DNA of 44,694 bases from Nocardiopsis sp. CC223A (GTDB taxonomy: Bacteria > Actinomycetota > Actinomycetes > Streptosporangiales > Streptosporangiaceae), in NCBI RefSeq assembly GCF_030766825.1, contig NZ_JASFDV010000061.1, positions 1 to 44,694 of the forward strand. Direction: 5' to 3'. Of this stretch, positions 1 to 7,234 are shown one piece after another (the stretch's first letter is position 1; each line of letters starts with the position of its first letter). Both the position numbers and the translations under genes were made by a program. Below the pieces are notes generated by a model. The model saw nothing but the letters and a program-made list of their open reading frames with translations. It was not told where the DNA came from and searched no databases.

Positions 1-557
1 ACCGTCCCGCACCCCGTCCGCCGGTCACCCGCGCCGGTGGTCGCCGGGCCGAGGCCGTCCGCAGGCACTGGCCCTGGGCGCTGGTCGCCCTCCTGGTCGT
101 CCTGAGCATCGTCATCGGTGTGCGGACCTGGCAGGACTGGGACGGCGAGTCGTTGCGCACCGCCTTCGAGGGGGCCGGGACCGGCACCGTCGACTCCGCC
201 GTCCTGCCCGAGGCCCCGGGCGCGGCGGAGGAGGACGGCGGGCAGCAGGGCGGGGACGACCCCGCCCGGGCCGAGAAGGCCGGGAAGACCGAGAGGAAGG
301 CCGACGGGACGACCGTCGAACTCACCGCGTCCGCGCGCACCTGGGTCGAGGTCACCGACGCCGGGGGCGAGAACCTGTTCACCGGGTTCCTCACCTCCGG
401 GGAGACCCGGGACTACGTGACGGACGACACCCTGACCCTCTGGCTGGGCAACGCGGGGGGTGTCGAGGTCGCCGTCGACGGCGAGGACCTCGGGTCCGCC
501 GGACGCAGCGGAGAGGTCAAGGAGGTGGTCGTCGGGGCCGACGGCTTCGACGGCTGA
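1..557 (+). CDS. RodZ-like membrane protein, C-terminal part (partial, start outside window)
   Basis: Only the 3' part is present; the reading phase starts at base 3 and has no start codon before the window edge. The visible protein has a short basic segment, one hydrophobic helix (WPWALVALLVVLSIVIGV, bases about 66-120), an acidic/Gly-rich linker, and a C-terminal beta domain of about 80 residues with the pattern of the RodZ C-terminal domain (DUF4115: ARTWVEVTDAGG, then FTGFLTSGE). In this family a cytoplasmic HTH domain, which would lie upstream of the window, is anchored by the helix, and the C-terminal domain sits outside the membrane. RodZ proteins organise the MreB cytoskeleton; in actinomycetes lacking a rod complex the role is less clear. 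Its position just before rimO-pgsA-cinA is the standard actinobacterial arrangement. An internal GTG near 118-120 is inside the helix and is not a credible start. Confidence 0.8.
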   Translation, partial: RPAPRPPVTRAGGRRAEAVRRHWPWALVALLVVLSIVIGVRTWQDWDGESLRTAFEGAGTGTVDSAVLPEAPGAAEEDGGQQGGDDPARAEKAGKTERKADGTTVELTASARTWVEVTDAGGENLFTGFLTSGETRDYVTDDTLTLWLGNAGGVEVAVDGEDLGSAGRSGEVKEVVVGADGFDG

Positions 558-579
558 TCCGTACCCGCTCCCGCACCCG

Positions 580-607
580 CCCCGGCCAGGGATGATCCCG
601 GCCGGGG
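580..607 (+). terminator. hairpin after the RodZ-like gene
   Basis: CCCCGGCC pairs with GGCCGGGG, and the intervening GGGAT/ATCCC extends the stem with one bulged base. It begins 23 bases after the upstream stop codon, fitting a GC-type terminator without a U-tract, as is common in actinomycetes. The rest of the gap to rimO contains no further gene I can support. Confidence 0.55.
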
Positions 608-741
608 TTCGGGCGGGTGGACCGGAACGGGTAATGTGGAGGGTCGCGGGCGATGTCCGTCGCACCGTGCCGCGGGGCGCCGGGAACACCCGGCACGGCC
701 TCCGCGATCACCCGAAATGCTCTCCCACACGCTTGGAAGCC

Positions 742-2184
742 ATGTCACCGCGCCGTACTGTCTCGCTGGTCACCCTGGGGTGTGCGCGTAACGAGGTCGA
801 CTCCGAAGAGCTGGCCGGACGCCTGTCCGCGGGCGGCTGGGAGCTGGTCGACGGCGGCACCGAGGCCGACGTCACCCTCGTCAACACCTGCGGATTCATC
901 GACGCCGCCAAACAGGACTCCATCGAGACCCTGCTGGAGGCCGCCGAGAACGGCGGCCGGGTCGTCGCCGCCGGTTGCATGGCCGAGCGCTACGGCTCCG
1001 AGCTCGCCGAAGCGCTCCCCGAGGCGCAGGTCATCGGGTTCGACGACTACGCGGCCATCACCGACCGCCTCGACGACGTGCTCGAAGGCCGCGCCCTGGT
1101 CCCGCACAGCCCGCGCGACCGGCGCACCCTGCTGCCGATCAGCCCGGCCGAGCGCGGCTCCTCCGACGTCCACATCCCCGGCCACGGCGGGTTCGCCGAC
1201 GCCGCCGGTGCCGACGGGACCGAGCTGCCCTACCGCTCCGCGATCCCCCGCCGCCGCCTGACCGGCGGCCCGGTGGCCAACCTCAAGATCGCCTCCGGCT
1301 GCGACCGCCGCTGCACCTTCTGCGCCATCCCGACCTTCCGCGGCGCCTACATCTCCCGACACCCGGACGAGATCGTGCGCGAGGCCGAGTGGCTGGCCTC
1401 CGAGGGCGTGCGCGAGGTGTTCCTGGTCAGCGAGAACTCCACCTCCTACGGCAAGGACCTGGGCGACGTCCGCGCGCTGGAGAAGCTGCTGCCGCGCCTG
1501 GCCGGGGTCGAGGGCCTGGACCGGGTCCGGGTCAGCTACCTCCAGCCCGCCGAGGTCCGCCCCGGGCTGGTGGACGTGCTCACCGGCACCCCCGGCGTGG
1601 TGCCCTACTTCGACCTGTCGTTCCAGCACGCCAGCGGCACCCTGCTGCGCCGCATGCGCCGCTTCGGCGACCGCGAGCGCTTCCTGGAGCTGCTGGACAC
1701 CGTGCGCTCCCGGGTGCCCGAGGCGGGCGCCCGCTCCAACTTCATCGTCGGGTTCCCCGGGGAGACCGAGGACGAGTTCGAGGACCTGGTCGCCTTCCTG
1801 GAGTCGGCCCGCCTGGACGCCATCGGCGTCTTCGGCTACTCCGACGAGGACGGCACCGAGGCCAAGGACCACCGGGACAAGGTGCCCGAGGAGGTCGTCG
1901 CCGAGCGCGTGGACCGCCTCAACCGCCTCTCCGAGGAGCTGATGGCCCAGCGCGCCGAGGAGCGCCTGGGCGAAGAGGTCACCGTCCTGGTCGAGACCGT
2001 CCTGGAGGACGGGGTCTACGAGGGCCGCTCCGAACACCAGGCCCCCGAAGTGGACGGAAGCACCATCCTCTACGGTGAGGGACCGGCCGTGGGCGATCTG
2101 GTCCGGGCCACCGTTGTCCAGGCCGTCGGCGCGGACCTGGTCGCCGAGCAGGACGAGGAAGCCGGGGAAGCCGGAGACAGATGA
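742..2184 (+). CDS. rimO: ribosomal protein S12 methylthiotransferase RimO
   Basis: Radical-SAM methylthiotransferase (480 residues) that adds a methylthio group to the conserved aspartate of ribosomal protein S12. The N-terminal UPF0004 domain carries the three auxiliary-cluster cysteines C14 (TLGCARNEVDSE), C50 (NTCGFID) and C79 (AAGCMAE). The radical-SAM CxxxCxxC motif is C187, C191, C194 (SGCDRRCTFC). A TRAM-like domain ends the protein. The CARNxVDSE signature and the neighbourhood favour RimO over MiaB, and a distinct miaB lies at 28403. The ATG at 742 is chosen because family homology starts there (SPRRTVSLVTLGC); the longer open frame upstream is non-coding. Its stop overlaps the pgsA start by four bases (ATGA), indicating translational coupling. 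It differs from many homologues by an insert around residues 130-175 between the UPF0004 and radical-SAM domains. Confidence 0.95.
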   Translation: MSPRRTVSLVTLGCARNEVDSEELAGRLSAGGWELVDGGTEADVTLVNTCGFIDAAKQDSIETLLEAAENGGRVVAAGCMAERYGSELAEALPEAQVIGFDDYAAITDRLDDVLEGRALVPHSPRDRRTLLPISPAERGSSDVHIPGHGGFADAAGADGTELPYRSAIPRRRLTGGPVANLKIASGCDRRCTFCAIPTFRGAYISRHPDEIVREAEWLASEGVREVFLVSENSTSYGKDLGDVRALEKLLPRLAGVEGLDRVRVSYLQPAEVRPGLVDVLTGTPGVVPYFDLSFQHASGTLLRRMRRFGDRERFLELLDTVRSRVPEAGARSNFIVGFPGETEDEFEDLVAFLESARLDAIGVFGYSDEDGTEAKDHRDKVPEEVVAERVDRLNRLSEELMAQRAEERLGEEVTVLVETVLEDGVYEGRSEHQAPEVDGSTILYGEGPAVGDLVRATVVQAVGADLVAEQDEEAGEAGDR

Positions 2185-2786
2185 GCACCCACGACGCGGC
2201 GACGCCCGCCCCCCACGTTCCGCTGTGGAACATCGCGAACATCCTCACCATGAGCCGACTGGTCATGGTCCCGGTCTTCGTGTGGCTCATGTTCCTGGAC
2301 GGCACCTGGTGGCGTCTGGCCGCCTTCGCCGTCTTCGTGCTCGCGGCCGTCACCGACCGCATCGACGGTGAACTGGCCCGCCGCCGCGGACTGGTCACCG
2401 ACTTCGGCAAGATCGTCGACCCCATCGCGGACAAGGCCCTCACCGGGGCCGCCCTGGTGGTGCTGTCGATCCAGGGCGACCTGTGGTGGTGGGTGACCAT
2501 CGCGATCCTGGTCCGCGAGTGGGGCATCACCCTGCTGCGCTTCGCCGTGCTGCGCTACGTCGTCATGCCGGCGAGCAAGGGCGGCAAGCTCAAGACGGTC
2601 CTACAGATCGTCGCCATCAGCATCTACCTGTTCCCGCTGTCGATCCTGCCCTTCAGCGACGTGTTCACCTGGGTCGCCCACACGGTCATGGCCGCCGCCC
2701 TGGCGATCACCCTGTGGACCGGCGGCACCTATGTCCTGGACGCCGTCCGGGCGGTCCGCGCCGGAAAGAGCGAGAGCACGGGGTGA
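2181..2786 (+). CDS. pgsA: CDP-diacylglycerol--glycerol-3-phosphate 3-phosphatidyltransferase
   Basis: Integral membrane enzyme (201 residues) of the CDP-alcohol phosphatidyltransferase family; PgsA makes phosphatidylglycerol phosphate for anionic phospholipid and cardiolipin synthesis. The full family motif DxxDGxxARx8GxxxDxxxD is present at D59, D62, G63, A66, R67, G76, D80 and D84, the residues that bind divalent metal and the CDP-lipid. About five or six hydrophobic helices surround it. Assignment as PgsA, rather than phosphatidylinositol phosphate synthase or cardiolipin synthase, rests on the rimO-pgsA-cinA gene order. It starts inside the rimO stop (ATGA), and its own stop overlaps the cinA GTG, so the three genes are probably one operon. 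Confidence 0.88.
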   Translation: MSTHDAATPAPHVPLWNIANILTMSRLVMVPVFVWLMFLDGTWWRLAAFAVFVLAAVTDRIDGELARRRGLVTDFGKIVDPIADKALTGAALVVLSIQGDLWWWVTIAILVREWGITLLRFAVLRYVVMPASKGGKLKTVLQIVAISIYLFPLSILPFSDVFTWVAHTVMAAALAITLWTGGTYVLDAVRAVRAGKSESTG

Positions 2787-3295
2787 CCGCGCCCGCCGCC
2801 GGGGCACCGGCCGCCCGGGTCCACCGCGCCCTGCTGGAGCGCGGGCTGACCTGTGCCACGGCCGAGTCGCTCACCGGCGGGCTGATCGGCGCCCACCTGA
2901 CCGCCGTCCCCGGGGCCTCGGCCACCTACCGGGGCGGGGTGGTCACCTACGCCACCGACACCAAGGCGTCCCTGCTGGGCGTCCCCGAGGACCTGCTGGC
3001 CGCCGAGGGCGCCGTCCACCCCGGTGTCGCCGAGGCCATGGCCCTGGGGGTCCGGCGCCTGCTGGGCGCCGACTTCGGGCTGGCGGTGACCGGTGTGGCC
3101 GGACCCGAGCCCCAGGACGGCAGTCCCGTCGGGACCGTGTACGCGGGCCTGGCCGGACCGGGTGGGAATGCACGGACCCGGCTTTTTCGTTTCACCGGTG
3201 ATCGTTCGGGTATCCGATACCGAACGGTCGAAGGTGCACTGGAGCTCCTGGACTCCGCCGTCCGCGGCTACGTGGCGGGGAACACCCGGCCCTGA
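2783..3295 (+). CDS. cinA: CinA-family nicotinamide-nucleotide amidohydrolase
   Basis: A 170-residue protein consisting only of the CinA C-terminal (PncC) domain, which hydrolyses nicotinamide mononucleotide to nicotinate mononucleotide in pyridine nucleotide salvage. The diagnostic motifs are AESLTGG at residues 27-33 with the catalytic serine, and TYRGGVVTYATDTK just after residue 48. The N-terminal MoaB-like domain of long CinA proteins is absent, as is common in actinomycetes. The start is the GTG overlapping the pgsA stop (GTGA); a longer open frame upstream runs antiparallel to coding logic. The last 40 codons are unusually AT-rich for this genome and contain an imperfect inverted repeat at 3204-3225, so the end of the gene may also carry regulatory DNA for the next gene. 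Confidence 0.87.
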   Translation: MTAPAAGAPAARVHRALLERGLTCATAESLTGGLIGAHLTAVPGASATYRGGVVTYATDTKASLLGVPEDLLAAEGAVHPGVAEAMALGVRRLLGADFGLAVTGVAGPEPQDGSPVGTVYAGLAGPGGNARTRLFRFTGDRSGIRYRTVEGALELLDSAVRGYVAGNTRP

Positions 3296-3350
3296 CCCTC
3301 CGGTCCGGTTCCTTCGCCTCCTGCGGGGAACAAAACCCTGTCAAGAGGCG

Positions 3351-3368
3351 GTTCCCCCTCCAGCGAAC
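3351..3368. promoter_or_regulatory. candidate ClgR/PopR operator
   Basis: The inverted repeat GTTCCCCCTCCAGCGAAC has GTTC and GAAC arms 10 bases apart, and its right half AGCGAAC resembles the half-site I remember for Streptomyces ClgR/PopR boxes (GTTCGC-type inverted repeats). It lies about 85 bases upstream of the clgR start and roughly 45 bases before a TTGTAT hexamer at 3414-3419 that could be the -10 element. Autoregulation is the natural reading. The consensus is from memory, so the match needs checking. Confidence 0.45.
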
Positions 3369-3451
3369 AGGCCGACAAGAGGTGCCCGAATCGGGCGTGG
3401 GGCAGGTACGGTGTTGTATATGAAGGTCGCTACCGGTGGGAGGGAGCGCGA

Positions 3452-3808
3452 ATGATGGTCCTGCTTCGTCACCTACTTGGTGACGTGCTCAGGCGGCTGC
3501 GGCAGCGCCAGGGCCGCACCCTCCGTGAGGTGTCGGCCGATGCACGCGTTTCCCTCGGCTACCTGTCGGAGGTCGAGCGCGGGCAGAAGGAAGCATCTTC
3601 CGAACTGCTCTCGTCGATCTGCGGGGCCCTGGGGGTCCCGCTCTCGCAGGTGCTGAGAGAGGTGTCCGACCAGCTCGCGCTGGTCGAGCTGCAGGAGGCG
3701 GCACTGCTGGAGGACGCGGTCACGACCGACCCCGTCCCCGCGCAGGACCTCGGCATCGGACCGGTTCCGGATCGCGTTCCCCAGGTTCCCGACATGGTGG
3801 GGGTCTGA
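3452..3808 (+). CDS. clgR: XRE-family transcriptional regulator ClgR/PopR
   Basis: A 118-residue DNA-binding protein with an N-terminal Cro/C1-type helix-turn-helix (about residues 9-68; TLREVSADARVSLGYLSEVE is the HTH core). In Streptomyces and corynebacteria ClgR/PopR activates clp protease and lon genes and is itself degraded by ClpP through its C-terminus. The C-terminus here (VPDMVGV) is hydrophobic but does not end in the classic double alanine. The ATG at 3452 follows a GGGAGG ribosome site by about 8 bases; the ATG at 3455 is an alternative differing by one residue. Position immediately after cinA is the usual actinobacterial location and supports the name. Confidence 0.85.
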   Translation: MMVLLRHLLGDVLRRLRQRQGRTLREVSADARVSLGYLSEVERGQKEASSELLSSICGALGVPLSQVLREVSDQLALVELQEAALLEDAVTTDPVPAQDLGIGPVPDRVPQVPDMVGV

Positions 3809-3873
3809 CGACCCCGCCCCGACGTCCGGTCCACGGACAACACATCGTCCTCCTGTAGGGGGACACCGGATTC

Positions 3874-3908
3874 ACGAGAGGAGCCGACCAACGGTCGGCT
3901 CCTCTCGT
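3874..3908. terminator. bidirectional terminator between clgR and the Rrf2 gene
   Basis: A perfect 16-bp stem (arms 3874-3889 and 3893-3908, beginning ACGAGAGGAGCCGACC) closes on a 3-base loop AAC. It sits between two convergent genes and can serve both. Confidence 0.85.
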
Positions 3909-3944
3909 ACATGCATGGATTCACTATAAGTGATCGCCCGGTGG

Positions 3945-4409
3945 CTACCGGTGGGTATGGTTGACCCAGGCCTCCGGATCCTCCGCGAGGGTGCGGACCT
4001 GCTCCGGCAGTTCGTTGGTGGCCAGGTGCTGGAGGTTGACCCCCTCCAGGATGGCGCGCTCGCTGGCGCGCAGGGCGATCCACACCTGCTGGAGGCTGCG
4101 GGCCGCACCGTCGTAGTCGACGTGCTCGGGGCGCTCCCCGCGCACGTTGGCCAGGGGACCGTCGACCGCGCGGATGATGTCGGCGAGCGAGATCTCGGCC
4201 GCCGGACGGGCCAGCCAGTAGCCGCCCACCGGGCCGCGCTGGCTGCGCACCAGTCCGGCCCGGCGTAGCTGGGTGAGGATGTTCTCAAGGAATTTTCCGG
4301 GGATGGCCTGCGCTCGCGCGAGCTGCTCGGCCGTCACCGGTCCTTCGCTGGCGACGGCGAGTTCCGCTGCGGCGCGCAGCGCGTAATCGACCCGGGCTGA
4401 AAGGCGCAT
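3945..4409 (-). CDS. Rrf2-family transcriptional regulator without cysteines
   Basis: A 154-residue winged-helix protein whose N-terminus (MRLSARVDYALRAAAELA) and the motif RGPVGGYWLARPAAEISLADII are diagnostic of the Rrf2 family (IscR, NsrR, RsrR, CymR). Iron-sulfur Rrf2 sensors bind a cluster through cysteines in the region after residue 85; this protein has no cysteine at all, so it is unlikely to hold a classical Fe-S cluster and may sense a small molecule or partner protein as CymR does. Targets cannot be told from the sequence; the neighbours are not sulfur or iron genes. The ATG at 4409 is preceded by a CATAAT hexamer only six bases upstream, implying a leaderless transcript. It is convergent with clgR. 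Confidence 0.88.
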   Translation of the reverse strand: MRLSARVDYALRAAAELAVASEGPVTAEQLARAQAIPGKFLENILTQLRRAGLVRSQRGPVGGYWLARPAAEISLADIIRAVDGPLANVRGERPEHVDYDGAARSLQQVWIALRASERAILEGVNLQHLATNELPEQVRTLAEDPEAWVNHTHR

Positions 4410-4415
4410 GCTGTG

Positions 4416-4421
4416 ATTATG
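4416..4421 (-). promoter_or_regulatory. -10 element of the Rrf2 gene, leaderless start
   Basis: On the minus strand CATAAT lies six bases before the ATG, so transcription should begin at or next to the start codon. The AT-rich stretch around it (CTTCTAACCACGGCATAATC) may also be an autoregulatory Rrf2 site. No convincing -35 is visible. Confidence 0.5.
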
Positions 4422-4591
4422 CCGTGGTTAGAAGGGCGAATGGGGCACCGGGCGTCCGCGAGTGTGCCGACGGGCCGGGATGCTGCGTGATCAAGGGTAC
4501 TTCTCCTACCGGCTTGCGGGGACATCGGTGACGATCCGCTCGGAAGGTGTGCCCCGGGGTGCCCGAGCGGGCACGTACGGCAACGAAGCGA

Positions 4592-4619
4592 CCCGGGCCG
4601 GTCATGGTCCCGGCCCGGG
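4592..4619 (-). terminator. hairpin in the 300-base gap between the Rrf2 gene and nagZ
   Basis: CCCGGGCCGG (4592-4601) pairs perfectly with CCGGCCCGGG (4610-4619) across an 8-base loop. A smaller stem GTGCCCG/CGGGCAC lies just before it at about 4558-4573. Both are downstream of the nagZ stop on the minus strand and probably end the sugar operon. Apart from these and the Rrf2 promoter I see no gene in 4410-4709; open frames there are high-GC shadows. Confidence 0.6.
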
Positions 4620-4709
4620 CCGCAGTGCCCGCTTCGGCCCTGTGCCGCGGCCGCCCGCCACCCTCGACGGACGGCCGGCGGCCGGCGGGCCCGCCCGCCG
4701 CGCCCCTCG

Positions 4710-6176
4710 TCAGGCGTGGTGGACGGCCGGGGAGACGCCGCCGAGCAGCTCGGCGGCGCTGCGGCCGTTGACGTGGGCGGCGCCGTAGGTGCTCACGTGG
4801 GCGCCGCGGGACGGCCGCCAGACGGGCAGGCCCATCTCGACCACCACGGCGTTCGGGAAGGCTCCCAAGAGGCGTTCGACGAGCTCCCGGGCCTCGGGGT
4901 AGCGGTGCGCGTCGCGGACCACCACGACCAGGTCGCGGCCCTGCGCGGCGGCGATGAGCCGATCGGCGTGGGCGGCGTCGGGGGAGACCCGCTCGGTGTC
5001 CGGGAACCACGAGGACAGGCCCCAGTGCACGTCGCCCACGGCCATGCCGGCGGGCGCGTCGACCTCGACCACGTACGGGGACTCCAGCGCGGGCAGCTCG
5101 CCCGCCACCCGGAGCGCCCGGCGGGCACCGGACAGGCCCACCTCCGCCGACTCGGCGGCCGCGGTGCGGCGCGCGGCGGCGTCGCGGATCCACGAGCGCA
5201 GGCGCAGGTTGCGGTCGGCGGCCTCCTCCAGGCGCTCGCCCGGCAGCCGCCCGTCGCGCACCGCCGCCACGAGCGCGGCGCGGATCGCCGTCACCTGGTC
5301 GGCGTAGACGAACCGGCCCAGGCACAGCAGGTCGCAGCCGGCGGCCACGGCCAGCACACTCGCCTCGGGGATGCCGATCTCCCCGCTGACGCCGTGCATG
5401 TCCATGGCGTCGCTGACGATGACGCCGTCGAAGCCCAGCTCGCCGCGGAGCAGGTCGTTGAGCACCTTGGGGGCCAGCGTGGCCGGACCCGTCACACCCA
5501 GCCCGGACATCTCGATGTGCGCGGTCAGGACGGCCCGCACCCCGGCGTCGACCGCGGCCCGGAACGGCACCAGCTCGCGCCGGTACAGCACCTCCGGACC
5601 CGCCTCCACCTGCGGCAGCGTGTGATGGGAGTCCTGGGAGGTGGCGCCGTGCCCGGGGAAGTGCTTGGCGCAGGCGGCGACCCCGGCCTCCTGGAGCCCC
5701 CGCACGGCCGCGGCCCCGTGCCGGGCCACCAGTGCGGCGTCGGAGCCGAAGGAGCGTGTGCCGATGACCGGGTTGTCGTCGGCGACGTTCACGTCCACCG
5801 ACGGCGCCAGGTCCATGTTGAAGCCCAGCTGGGCGAGCCGGCCGCCCAGCGACCGCAGGGTGGCCCGGGTCAGCTCCGGGTCGTCCACGGCGCCCAGGGC
5901 GGCGTTGCCCGGGTAGTCGCTGCCGTGCTCCTGTCCGATGCGGGTGACGTCGCCGCCCTCCTCGTCCAGGGTGAGCAGCGGGGTGTCCGCGGCCTGCGCC
6001 AGCTCCGCGTTCAGTGCCGTGATCTGCTCGGGGGTGTCGAGGTTGTTGTGGAAGAGGCAGACGCCGGAGATACCGTCCGCCAGGCCCTCCAGGACCCAGC
6101 GCGGGGCGTGGTGGGACTCGAAGGGCACCAGCAGGGTGGCGTTGGCCAAGCGCGCCAGGGTCGGATCGAGCGACAT
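4710..6176 (-). CDS. nagZ: GH3 beta-N-acetylglucosaminidase (NagZ/DasD-like)
   Basis: A 488-residue glycoside hydrolase family 3 enzyme expected to remove non-reducing N-acetylglucosamine. It shows the NagZ signature KHFPGHG at 171-177 followed by the Asp-His dyad loop D182-S183-H184, and the nucleophile Asp256 in VIVSDAMDMHG. DEEGG at 71-75 is also typical. No signal peptide is visible, so it probably acts in the cytoplasm on imported oligosaccharides. It lies downstream of a binding protein and two sugar permeases; the same order as dasABC-dasD of Streptomyces suggests chitobiose-like or cell-wall-derived substrates. The start is the ATG at 6176 (MSLDPTLARL); the longer upstream frame is non-coding. 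A strong hairpin separates it from the permease gene, so its expression may be attenuated. The C-terminal about 100 residues form the extra GH3 C domain. Confidence 0.88.
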   Translation of the reverse strand: MSLDPTLARLANATLLVPFESHHAPRWVLEGLADGISGVCLFHNNLDTPEQITALNAELAQAADTPLLTLDEEGGDVTRIGQEHGSDYPGNAALGAVDDPELTRATLRSLGGRLAQLGFNMDLAPSVDVNVADDNPVIGTRSFGSDAALVARHGAAAVRGLQEAGVAACAKHFPGHGATSQDSHHTLPQVEAGPEVLYRRELVPFRAAVDAGVRAVLTAHIEMSGLGVTGPATLAPKVLNDLLRGELGFDGVIVSDAMDMHGVSGEIGIPEASVLAVAAGCDLLCLGRFVYADQVTAIRAALVAAVRDGRLPGERLEEAADRNLRLRSWIRDAAARRTAAAESAEVGLSGARRALRVAGELPALESPYVVEVDAPAGMAVGDVHWGLSSWFPDTERVSPDAAHADRLIAAAQGRDLVVVVRDAHRYPEARELVERLLGAFPNAVVVEMGLPVWRPSRGAHVSTYGAAHVNGRSAAELLGGVSPAVHHA

Positions 6177-6266
6177 GACGGACTCCGTTCGGTGAGCACG
6201 GGTGCCCAGGGATGAGGGCAGACGAAGGACATGAAGGGGGGTGTGGTGGTGTGGCGCGGGCGCGCC

Positions 6267-6303
6267 CGAGGCGGGTCCACGGCGCCCTCGTGGACCCGCC
6301 TCG
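6267..6303 (-). terminator. perfect hairpin between permease 2 and nagZ
   Basis: A 15-bp perfect stem (6267-6281 with 6289-6303; arm CGAGGCGGGTCCACG) with a 7-base loop lies 16 bases after the permease stop. As nagZ is co-oriented downstream, this is more likely an attenuator or mRNA 3'-end stabiliser than a full stop, unless nagZ has its own promoter in 6177-6266. Confidence 0.75.
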
Positions 6304-6319
6304 TGGGAGGTGCGGGCGG

Positions 6320-7234
6320 TCAGCCCTTGACCGCGCCCATGGTGAGGCCGGAGACCATCCGCCGCTGGACGAACAGGAAGAAGATCATCACCGGGATGGT
6401 CAGCAGGGTGGAGGCCGCCATGATGGGGCCCCACTCGGTGCCGAAGCGGCCGAAGTAGTAGGACAGGGTGAGCGGCAGCGTGTAGCCGTCCGTGCTGCGG
6501 CCCAGGAACGTGAGCGCGACGATGAACTCGTTCCACGCGGTGATGAACGCGAAGATGCTCGCCGCGACCAGGCCGGGCGCCACCAGCGGCATGAGGATGC
6601 GCCAGAAGATCGTCCACCCGCTCGCGCCGTCGATCGCCGCGGCCTCCTCCAGTTCCTTGGGCACCGCGACGACGAAGCCGCGCAGCATCAGGATCGTGAT
6701 CGGCAGCGACACCGCCGTGTACACGATGAGCAGGCCGGACAGGTTGCCGAGCAGCTGGGCGCCGGTGGCGTCCGACAGCTGGCGGAAGTTGATGAAGATC
6801 GAGATGATCATCGCTTCCATCGGCACCATCTGGATGACGAGCAGCAGGATGATGAACGCGGTCCGCAGCTTGAAGCGGAACCGGGCCACCGCCATCGCGG
6901 CCAGCAGCGACAGGAACGCGCCCATCCCGACGGCCCCGAGGGTGACGACGAGGCTGTTGCCCAGGAACTGCCAGAAGTTGACGCCCGGGATGAGCTGCCC
7001 GTTGAGGACCCGGTCGAAGTGCTCCAGGGTCGGGGCCTGCGGGAAGAACGTCTGGTCCCGGGTGAAGATCTCCCCGACCGGCTTGAAGGCCGTGGCGACC
7101 ATCCAGTAGACGGGGAAGACGGAGAACAGCAGGACGGCGATGCCGGCCAGGTACAGCGGGAGGGAGCGCAGCCGGCGCAGCGGGCTGCGGCGGTAGCCCC
7201 CGCGGGTCGGGGCGGTGGTGCTGGTCGCGCTCAT
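6320..7234 (-). CDS. sugar ABC transporter permease, MalG/DasC type
   Basis: Inner-membrane permease of 304 residues with six predicted helices, the first at about 27-48. The coupling EAA motif is at 196-216 (EEAAAIDGASGW, then PLVAPG), the contact site for the ATPase. Family members of carbohydrate uptake transporter CUT1 pair one MalF-type and one MalG-type permease. The start ATG overlaps the stop of the first permease (ATGA), so translation is coupled. No ATPase gene is present; actinomycete CUT1 systems commonly share the multiple-sugar ATPase MsiK encoded elsewhere. The neighbouring GH3 enzyme suggests an N-acetylglucosamine-containing oligosaccharide as substrate, but this is inference. 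Confidence 0.9.
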   Translation of the reverse strand: MSATSTTAPTRGGYRRSPLRRLRSLPLYLAGIAVLLFSVFPVYWMVATAFKPVGEIFTRDQTFFPQAPTLEHFDRVLNGQLIPGVNFWQFLGNSLVVTLGAVGMGAFLSLLAAMAVARFRFKLRTAFIILLLVIQMVPMEAMIISIFINFRQLSDATGAQLLGNLSGLLIVYTAVSLPITILMLRGFVVAVPKELEEAAAIDGASGWTIFWRILMPLVAPGLVAASIFAFITAWNEFIVALTFLGRSTDGYTLPLTLSYYFGRFGTEWGPIMAASTLLTIPVMIFFLFVQRRMVSGLTMGAVKG

